From Chloroflexota bacterium (lineage in GTDB: Bacteria > Chloroflexota > Anaerolineae > UBA4142), in assembly GCA_016215025.1 (NCBI GenBank), contig JACRMI010000142.1:1-53097 (forward strand): DNA of 53,097 bases. Reading direction: 5' to 3'. Each line of letters opens with the position of its first letter. Positions within the stretch are counted from its first letter, which is position 1. The notes beneath the pieces were generated by a model that saw nothing but the letters and a program-made list of their open reading frames with translations, made no database searches and was not told the origin of the DNA. Made by a program: the position numbers and the translations under genes. Shown one piece after another: positions 47,930 to 53,097 of this stretch.

Positions 47930-48549
47930 CAGAAACCCCGGATGGGCATACCAACTGAATACTTGATTTCGTAATAATTGGGCAGTCCGAATCGCCCATA
48001 CCCAGGCAGAGACATATCGCTAGTAAACGTATGCACCCGATAACGGACGGTTACGGTGATTGGACAACCCGCAGTGTAACCACAACCATTCCTGAGCACA
48101 GGACGATCGATATACAGAATATCTTGATCAGCAAGCTGAGATGCCTTTAATTGCTCACCCACAACAACGAAAACGTCGTTCTTGATACGGTTTGTGTATT
48201 CCTTCCAAATCGTGACAGTACTTGTATATACTCCACCGCCACCGCCATACGATTGGTCATCTTGGGATATGGCGCAAGCAGTCCCTGAGTAAGAAAAAAC
48301 CAAATCATGGGGATTAGAACCACAAGTAGAGCTTGCGAGTTGCGGATACATCGCAGCAAAAACGGCACCTTCGCGAGTAGCATTAACAAGAGACAAATAG
48401 GAGGCAAAAACAATACCAAAGTCTATTAAAACAATAACAATCAAAATAAGAAGAGGTAAAGTCAAGGCAATCTCAACCATGCTTTGCCCGGTGGAATGCT
48501 TGCGAGCAATAATCTTTAGTTTGGGTTGCCTCGATATTTCAAATTTCAT
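47929..48549 (-). CDS. tadE: TadE-like pseudopilin (206 aa)
   Basis: The N-terminus HSTGQSMVEIALTLPLLILI has the Gly-Gln-x-x-x-Glu prepilin signature and hydrophobic helix (about 22-52). The C-terminal part contains four cysteines (STCGSNP, GTACAIS, NGCGYTAGCP) likely to form disulfides outside the cell, and a Gly run (YGGGGGVY). It follows flp after two hairpins, which should lower its expression relative to the main pilin. Confidence 0.88.
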   Translation of the reverse strand: MKFEISRQPKLKIIARKHSTGQSMVEIALTLPLLILIVIVLIDFGIVFASYLSLVNATREGAVFAAMYPQLASSTCGSNPHDLVFSYSGTACAISQDDQSYGGGGGVYTSTVTIWKEYTNRIKNDVFVVVGEQLKASQLADQDILYIDRPVLRNGCGYTAGCPITVTVRYRVHTFTSDMSLPGYGRFGLPNYYEIKYSVGMPIRGF

Positions 48550-48603
48550 TTTTCCAATGCTCGGGCTTGCCGTTTTACCTAACCACCACTTGGAAACTTA
48601 CAG

Positions 48604-48634
48604 GGGGGTTAAAGGCAAAAATCCCTTAACCCCC
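48604..48634 (-). terminator. Second attenuating hairpin downstream of flp
   Basis: GGGGGTTAA/TTAACCCCC on both strands around a short loop, 55 bases before the TadE start. It is not followed by a strong T run on the minus strand, so partial read-through is likely. Confidence 0.6.
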
Positions 48635-48676
48635 TCTTGATGATGAGAACTAGTGCTCAATAGATGAATTTGGCGA

Positions 48677-48698
48677 GGACCCTATCACGGATAGGGCC
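48677..48698 (-). terminator. First hairpin downstream of flp
   Basis: CCCTATC/GATAGGG with a 3-base loop, 27 bases beyond the flp stop. Such a hairpin commonly protects abundant pilin mRNA and limits read-through. Confidence 0.6.
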
Positions 48699-48725
48699 CA
48701 GAAAAAGTGGCTGATGACGTCGGGA

Positions 48726-48878
48726 TTATGTGCCGGTAAGACCATTGGTAACCTTGCTGAAAATGTTCGCGATCTGAGGTCCCAACAATGCCAAAATGGC
48801 GATAACGACGATAGCCACCAAGACGAGGATCAACGCGTACTCGACCAAGCCTTGACCTTCTTCACGAGGCAAATACAT
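48726..48878 (-). CDS. flp: Flp-type major pilin (50 aa)
   Basis: A short gene that reads MYLPREEGQGLVEYALILVL and continues with a hydrophobic helix to a polar tail ending GLTGT. The class III prepilin motif is intact: cleavage after EEG leaves Glu at +5 and Tyr at +6 (QGLVEY), the Flp signature recognised by TadV/CpaA peptidases. The strong RBS GGGAGGTG is 8 bases from the ATG. Its own promoter and two downstream hairpins fit a highly expressed major subunit. No prepilin peptidase gene is in the window. Confidence 0.93.
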   Translation of the reverse strand: MYLPREEGQGLVEYALILVLVAIVVIAILALLGPQIANIFSKVTNGLTGT

Positions 48879-48925
48879 TTTTTTCACCTCCCTTCGCTTA
48901 ATATTTTGTCTTTCTCACTGCCCGC

Positions 48926-48954
48926 AGTATAAACCAGTTTCCTCTAAGAATCAA
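48926..48954 (-). promoter_or_regulatory. Promoter for flp and the pseudopilin genes
   Basis: On the minus strand TTGATT (48954-48949), 17 bases, TATACT (48931-48926). The leader is about 40 bases with the RBS at its end. Confidence 0.65.
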
Positions 48955-48988
48955 TAGGAGTGCAGTACCTTAAACTATCTTTTAAACA

Positions 48989-50050
48989 TTACTTTGCGGC
49001 AGGCAATTCAATGCGAGATTTGGTGCCACGCCCAGTCCCGCTCTGAAATTGCACCTTCCCGCCTAGCATTTGGATGCGTTTTTCCAAATTGGCAAGTCCG
49101 CTTGTCCCCCGTTGACGGGCCGATGCCAGCACCGATTCAATGTCAAAGCCGCTCCCATCATCCTCAACGGTCATGACTACCGGATCATTCTGAAAATCCA
49201 GGGTGATTTGGACACGTGAAGCATGGGCATGACGAGCAATATTGTTCAATAATTCCTGGGCGGACCGAAAGATGGCAACTTCGATGTAGGAAGGCAGCGT
49301 GCGTTCGCCTAGGGTCGTCAAGTGAACGGGCACATGGTTTTTGTTTTCGAATGTTTGGACATAACGCTTGAGAGTGGGTATCAAACCCAGGTCGTCCAGC
49401 ATCATCGGGCGCAGATCAAAGATGAAATCGCGGATGCGCTGAAAGGTTGTATTTGCTGCCGCTTTGAGGTTCGCCAACTCTGCACGCGCTTTGGCTTGAT
49501 CGACATCGAACAGCCGCTCGACGATCTCAGCCTGCAAGATGAGGTTGGTCAACGATTGGGCAGGACCATCGTGCATCTGTCGGGAAAGATGCTGGCGTTC
49601 CGATTCTTGGGCTTGGATGATTTGGACAATCGATTGCTGATCGGCTCCCCGATCTCTACCGCTCGACGTGACTACAACTGACGAGGATGCTTCGCCGATT
49701 TGACGCGCCGTCATGGCGAGCCGATCAAGCTGACCGCGATAACGCTGCAACGAACGCTGTTTGTTTTGAAGTTGCTCTTGCTGGCTGCGCATCATAAAAA
49801 GCCGCATTTGTGCGTCCTGGGAGGATGCATAAGCTGCTTTTATTTCTTCGCGCGGGTAAGCTTCAAGGTTCGCTTCGACTTGACGCAGACGTTGAGCCAT
49901 TTCTGCCTGGCGCTGCTGCAACCGGTCTATCTCGCTCGTCGTTTGCTTGACGAGCACATCGATCTCGCGGGCTTCGCTTTCGACCTGGGCGCGTTCTTTT
50001 TCGGCTTCTTCAGCTAATACGATGGGATCGGGAATGCTAGTCGTTGACAT
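48989..50050 (-). CDS. Cytoplasmic sensor histidine kinase, NarL/DegS class
   Basis: A 353-residue soluble kinase. Residues about 13-120 are a coiled coil with no recognised sensor (DegS-like). The HisKA_3 motif ERQHLSRQMHDGPAQSL carries phosphoacceptor H160. The ATPase domain has QELLNNIARHAHASRVQITL (N-box) and VEDDGSGFD (G1), then GRGTKSRIELP. Nine bases separate it from the response regulator upstream; both are transcribed toward the Tad pilin operon and probably regulate it. Confidence 0.92.
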   Translation of the reverse strand: MSTTSIPDPIVLAEEAEKERAQVESEAREIDVLVKQTTSEIDRLQQRQAEMAQRLRQVEANLEAYPREEIKAAYASSQDAQMRLFMMRSQQEQLQNKQRSLQRYRGQLDRLAMTARQIGEASSSVVVTSSGRDRGADQQSIVQIIQAQESERQHLSRQMHDGPAQSLTNLILQAEIVERLFDVDQAKARAELANLKAAANTTFQRIRDFIFDLRPMMLDDLGLIPTLKRYVQTFENKNHVPVHLTTLGERTLPSYIEVAIFRSAQELLNNIARHAHASRVQITLDFQNDPVVMTVEDDGSGFDIESVLASARQRGTSGLANLEKRIQMLGGKVQFQSGTGRGTKSRIELPAAK

Positions 50051-50059
50051 CCAGTCCTC

Positions 50060-50788
50060 TTACCGTGCATCCTGCAAGCGAATCCAGCCGCGGCGCAAGG
50101 CATAAACTGCTGCTTGCGTTCGGTCATTCACGGCGAGCTTGCGCAAAATCGACGTCATATGGTTCTTGACGGTTTGGCGGCTGATTCCCAATTGTTGCGC
50201 GATTTCTTTATTGCTTTGTCCACGGGTGATGCATGCTAGGATTTCCATTTCTCGTGTCGATAGCGGTTGGAACGCAAATTCCGAGTTTTCTGAACCGGTG
50301 ACTTGCATTTGCTCAAATTGATTGAGCAGCCAGGTCGCGACCTGGGGCTTGGCGAGCACCGCATCGTTCAATACGTAATTACCCTGGCTCGCTTGATGAA
50401 TTGCTTTGATCAATTCTTGAGCATCGACATCTTTGGGAAAATATGCGGATGCGCCCGCGCGAATGGCATGCAGCATCTGTTCATCGTCGTGGTAAGCGGT
50501 CAGGATGATGATGGCAATTTCATGATTCGACGCGGTCAATTCGCGGGCGACTTGCAGCCCATTAAGAATCGGCAAGTTGATATCGAGGAGAATGACTTGA
50601 GGGTTTAGCTCGCGTGCTTTATCGAGCGCTTCTTGTCCATTTATGGCTTCGCCAACAATTTGCAAGTCCTCTTCCATCTCTACAACGCGCCGCAGCCCAG
50701 CACGAAAAAGCGGATGATCATCGACGATCATCACGCGAATTTGCGGCACGGCATTTTTCTTGGTTCGAGTGGTTGTGGTCTTTTTCAT
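50060..50788 (-). CDS. NarL/FixJ-type response regulator
   Basis: A 242-residue regulator. The Lys/Thr-rich N-terminus (MKKTTTTRTKK) is followed by a receiver (DD pair at 23-24, D69 in VILLDINLP) and a LuxR HTH (FQPLSTREMEILACITRGQS, NKEIAQQLGISRQTVKNHMT). The ATG at 50788 has GAGG six bases upstream and is preferred over an in-frame TTG at 50800. It lies between a kinase-like protein lacking His and an intact kinase, so signal input may be balanced between the two. Confidence 0.92.
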   Translation of the reverse strand: MKKTTTTRTKKNAVPQIRVMIVDDHPLFRAGLRRVVEMEEDLQIVGEAINGQEALDKARELNPQVILLDINLPILNGLQVARELTASNHEIAIIILTAYHDDEQMLHAIRAGASAYFPKDVDAQELIKAIHQASQGNYVLNDAVLAKPQVATWLLNQFEQMQVTGSENSEFAFQPLSTREMEILACITRGQSNKEIAQQLGISRQTVKNHMTSILRKLAVNDRTQAAVYALRRGWIRLQDAR

Positions 50789-50796
50789 CTTGAGCC

Positions 50797-51474
50797 TCAA
50801 TTTCCGTTGAGAATCGACACACGTAATGGCGCAGTGAAAATAACGCGTACGCCGTTCCCTGGTTCAGAAAAAATCTGTAGATTACCTTCCAATAATTCAG
50901 CGCGATCTTGCATCATGACAAGACCCCACCGCCGTCCGGGCGCGAGACTGGTGGGCGCGAACCCTTTCCCATTATCGACAATGAGAACCGTCAAGTAACC
51001 ATCTTGAAATGAAAATTCGACTTGGGCGTGGCTCGCCTGGGAATGATGCCGGATATTTTCTAGTGCTTCTTGGACAATCCGAAAAATCGAGAGTTCAACA
51101 GTTGCGGGGAGTCGTTCGGTCAATTGTTCCCAACCGATTAAATCGACAGGAATGTTGGTCTGTTCAGAAAACCGAGCGACGTATTTGCGCAAGCCCGCAA
51201 CGAGTCCGAGTTCTTCGAGCAAGGGAGGTTGCAAGTTCGAGATCAAGTCACGAATGTCGGTCAGACCTTGTTGCAATTCGCGCAGAAGCGATTCTAATCC
51301 TTCGTGTGCCGTTTGGGGTTGAGTGTCGATGAGGCGCAAACATGTCTCAATCTCAAAGGTCGCATTCGCTAATAATTGAGCGGGGCCCGCCTGCAACATA
51401 CGCGCCAGACGGTAACGCTCTTCTTCTTGGGTCTGAACGACGATAGCTTTTGCTTGAGCGGTTGGGTTGGTCAT
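50797..51474 (-). CDS. Histidine kinase-like protein lacking the phosphoacceptor His
   Basis: A 225-residue protein that consists of little more than a HisKA_3-like helix pair and an ATPase domain. Where the neighbouring kinase reads RQMHDGPAQSL, this one reads RMLQAGPAQLL, with Gln (residue 28) in place of the phosphorylated His and Ala in place of the following Asp. The ATPase motifs (QEALENIRHHSQ, VDNGKGF, GRRWGLVMM) remain. It therefore cannot autophosphorylate in the usual way and may act as a dominant partner, phosphatase or heterodimer regulator of the intact kinase in the same operon. Confidence 0.85.
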   Translation of the reverse strand: MTNPTAQAKAIVVQTQEEERYRLARMLQAGPAQLLANATFEIETCLRLIDTQPQTAHEGLESLLRELQQGLTDIRDLISNLQPPLLEELGLVAGLRKYVARFSEQTNIPVDLIGWEQLTERLPATVELSIFRIVQEALENIRHHSQASHAQVEFSFQDGYLTVLIVDNGKGFAPTSLAPGRRWGLVMMQDRAELLEGNLQIFSEPGNGVRVIFTAPLRVSILNGN

Positions 51475-51507
51475 CCTTTTGGATTCTCTAGATCCGTAGC
51501 TTGGATA

Positions 51508-51536
51508 AGTATATCATCAATTCAATCGAACTGCAA
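51508..51536 (-). promoter_or_regulatory. Promoter for the three-gene signalling operon
   Basis: On the minus strand TTGCAG (51536-51531), 17 bases, TATACT (51513-51508). The leader is about 27 bases. Confidence 0.6.
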
Positions 51537-51544
51537 GATTTGAT

Positions 51545-51573
51545 TTGACACGCTCTAATGAACCGGGTAGAAT
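51545..51573 (+). promoter_or_regulatory. Promoter for the acyl-CoA dehydrogenase gene
   Basis: TTGACA (51545-51550), 17 bases, TAGAAT (51568-51573), divergent from the signalling operon promoter eight bases away. Confidence 0.65.
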
Positions 51574-51605
51574 GAGGATAAATCGCTCCCAGAGGACTAT
51601 CAAAG

Positions 51606-52745
51606 ATGATTGACTTTTCCTTATCGGACGAACAAAGAGCACTGCAAGAACTTGCCCGTGATTTCGCGCAAAACGAAATCGCCCCCCTCGCCCCCGAACT
51701 CGATCGGACTGAAAAGTACCCATTCGACCTCCTTAAAAAAGCACACAAACTTGGACTCTTGAACCTGACCATCGGCGACGCGTACGGCGGCGGTGGACTG
51801 GGCTGGCTCGAATCGTGTATCGTCGGCGAAGAATTTGCTGCGGCGTGCGCCGGTGTCACGACTGCGATGAACGCCAATGAATTGGCATTGACCCCGCTCG
51901 AACTTGCCGCATCCGAAGAGCAAAAGAAAAAATTCATCGTGCCCATTGCCAAGGATGGCGGTTTGGCAGCATTTTGCGTGACCGAACCTGGGGCAGGGAG
52001 TGATGTCGCGGCGATGCGCACGCGCGCGGTCAAAAGCGGCAACGAGTACATCCTTAACGGCACCAAGCACTTTATTACGAATGGTGACGTTGCCCAGCAA
52101 CTCACCGTTTTTGCGATGACTGATCCCGAAAAGAAACATCGCGGCATGTCGCTGTTCGCTGTTGCCGCCGATACGCCCGGCATCACACGTCGTCACATGG
52201 GCGAAAAGATGGGACATCGCGCCTCCGACACTGCTGAGATTGTTTTTGAAGACGTCCACGTGCCCGCCGAAAATTTGATCGGCGCAGAAGGTTCAGCATT
52301 CAGAGTCGCGATGGAAACCTTCGACCGCACCCGCATCGGCATTGGCGCAGCAGGCGTAGGCGTAGCGCGCGCATCGTTGGAAGCTTCGATCAAGTTCGTC
52401 AAGGAACGCCAGCAATTTGGTACGCCCATCGCCAATTTCCAAGGTTTGCAGTTTATGCTGGCTGATATGGCGATGAAAATCGAAACGGCGCGCATTTACG
52501 TTTATTTCGCCGCTTGGCAGGTCGATCGCAAGATGCCATACTCGTATGCGACGGCGATTGCTAAAGCGTACGCTTCCGACGTGGCGATGCAAGTCGCTTC
52601 CGATGCCGTATCGTTGCATGGCGGCTATGGCTATTACGCGGATTACAAAGTTGAAAAGTACATGCGTGATGCCAAGCTCTTACAGATTTATGAAGGCACC
52701 AATCAAATCCAACGGGTTGTGATCGCCAAAACATTGCTCAAGTAA
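51606..52745 (+). CDS. Acyl-CoA dehydrogenase
   Basis: A full-length 379-residue flavoenzyme that removes two hydrogens alpha/beta to an acyl-CoA in beta-oxidation or amino-acid degradation. The N-terminal helical domain begins DFSLSDEQRALQELARDFAQ. The FAD-binding FCVTEPGAGSDVAAMRTRAV and KHFITNGDVA lie mid-protein. The C-terminal LQIYEGTNQIQRVVIAKTLL contains the catalytic Glu of the short/medium-chain type (YEGTxQIQR). The substrate chain cannot be told. ATG with AGAGG upstream. Electron-transfer flavoprotein genes are not in the window. Confidence 0.95.
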   Translation: MIDFSLSDEQRALQELARDFAQNEIAPLAPELDRTEKYPFDLLKKAHKLGLLNLTIGDAYGGGGLGWLESCIVGEEFAAACAGVTTAMNANELALTPLELAASEEQKKKFIVPIAKDGGLAAFCVTEPGAGSDVAAMRTRAVKSGNEYILNGTKHFITNGDVAQQLTVFAMTDPEKKHRGMSLFAVAADTPGITRRHMGEKMGHRASDTAEIVFEDVHVPAENLIGAEGSAFRVAMETFDRTRIGIGAAGVGVARASLEASIKFVKERQQFGTPIANFQGLQFMLADMAMKIETARIYVYFAAWQVDRKMPYSYATAIAKAYASDVAMQVASDAVSLHGGYGYYADYKVEKYMRDAKLLQIYEGTNQIQRVVIAKTLLK

Positions 52746-52772
52746 CAATCTATTCAAAGGAAGAAAAGGCGA

Positions 52773-52955
52773 ATGAGTCGAGATTTTATTTTGATCTTTA
52801 GCGGCGGAATGGTGTCTCTAGTGACAACGCTGATTGTTTTGTTTGTCGCGGATTATTTCGCGCGGCGTGAACAATCGAAAAAAACAGCCGAGAATCCGGC
52901 TCATCCGCCTGAATCGATCAAATCCACGCCGCTGAAAGAAGATCAAACGGCTTAA
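52773..52955 (+). CDS. Small single-pass membrane protein (60 aa)
   Basis: ATG with AAAGGAAG upstream, 27 bases after the dehydrogenase stop. One hydrophobic segment (about 6-27) is followed by a charged, Pro-containing cytoplasmic tail (RREQSKKTAENPAHPPE). Family not recognised. Confidence 0.6.
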   Translation: MSRDFILIFSGGMVSLVTTLIVLFVADYFARREQSKKTAENPAHPPESIKSTPLKEDQTA

Positions 52956-52999
52956 ATTATCAGTAACCGCAAAATTCCACCTACACGCCTCTGATGCGG

Positions 53000-53005
53000 T
53001 ATAAT
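53000..53005 (+). promoter_or_regulatory. -10 box before the gene at the right edge
   Basis: A perfect TATAAT, 36 bases before the next ATG. No good -35 is seen. Confidence 0.3.
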
Positions 53006-53041
53006 GGGTTCTCAAGAACCCTACGACGCAAAGGTGTGTGG

Positions 53042-53097
53042 ATGAGACGAGCCAAAGACAATTCCGAAGTTCCCAAGCGTTACTATCGGCCAGAGCA
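53042..53097 (+). CDS. Start of a gene cut by the right edge
   Basis: ATG (or GTG six bases earlier) with AAAGGTG upstream opens a frame that runs to the edge, beginning MRRAKDNSEVPKRYYRPE. Too short to identify. Confidence 0.4.
   Translation, partial: MRRAKDNSEVPKRYYRPE

Overview
The window looks like a chromosomal segment of a member of the Chloroflexota, most likely an Anaerolineae-type organism. This is inference from style, not from a marker gene. The signs are secreted proteins with long Thr/Pro linkers, C-termini of the type YMPLVVR and YLPIISK, a Tad/Flp pilus set with no secretin gene in view, a protein ending in LPSTG plus a membrane anchor, many NarL-type two-component proteins, and several families of hairpin-rich intergenic repeats. 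No rRNA, tRNA, insertion sequence or CRISPR array was seen.

Left block (204-17798, all +, bracketed by inverted copies of one about 110-136 bp element). It begins with exopolysaccharide and envelope functions: a Wzc-like tyrosine autokinase, a TolB-propeller surface protein, an NTP_transf_5 protein, a PAS-GAF-GGDEF diguanylate cyclase and an O-antigen-ligase-like polymerase. It continues with what reads as a peptide-maturation locus: a PqqD-like protein, a secreted beta-structure protein, a radical SAM/SPASM enzyme and a 65-residue Cys-containing peptide that looks like a RiPP precursor. A chain of ATGA-overlapping genes follows, encoding two gingipain-type (C25) peptidases and two Fn3-like membrane-anchored proteins. 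The set radical SAM + PqqD + precursor + paired C25 peptidases + Fn3 anchors is the most likely undescribed system here.

Middle block (18163-27280). A lone phage-type single-strand-annealing protein carries a possible SOS box. Next is a GAF histidine kinase with a four-Cys cluster and its LuxR-type regulator. Two convergent operons follow. The + operon encodes an 80-residue protein, a 332-residue protein and a V4R-like protein. The - operon encodes a MoaD-like protein, a tungsten/molybdenum aldehyde:ferredoxin oxidoreductase and a second MoaD. Both operons have the same promoter architecture: two 14-bp palindromes related to TACCCGATAGGGTA, 22-23 bp apart, 22-23 bp upstream of a TTGAC(A/T)/TATAGT promoter. 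I infer one regulon controlled by the neighbouring two-component system. A FAD-dependent oxidoreductase closes the block.

Right-middle block (27516-36583): ROK sugar kinase, two GT2 glycosyltransferases, an HNH endonuclease with a probable leaderless mRNA, a CHASE2 protein with a degenerate cyclase domain, a low-molecular-weight protein tyrosine phosphatase, two poorly known proteins, the ribosome hibernation factor HPF, ComF and DUF192.

Right block (36573-51474): Tad/Flp pilus. The assembly genes cpaB-cpaE-tadA-tadB-tadC run on the minus strand from a promoter at 42146-42174. The pilin flp, two TadE pseudopilins and a TadG/VWA protein run from a promoter at 48926-48954. Between them lie an LPSTG repeat protein and a Kelch/CARDB surface protein. 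Upstream is a signalling operon: a histidine kinase-like protein without the phosphoacceptor His, a response regulator, and an intact kinase. The window ends with an acyl-CoA dehydrogenase, a small membrane protein and the start of another gene.
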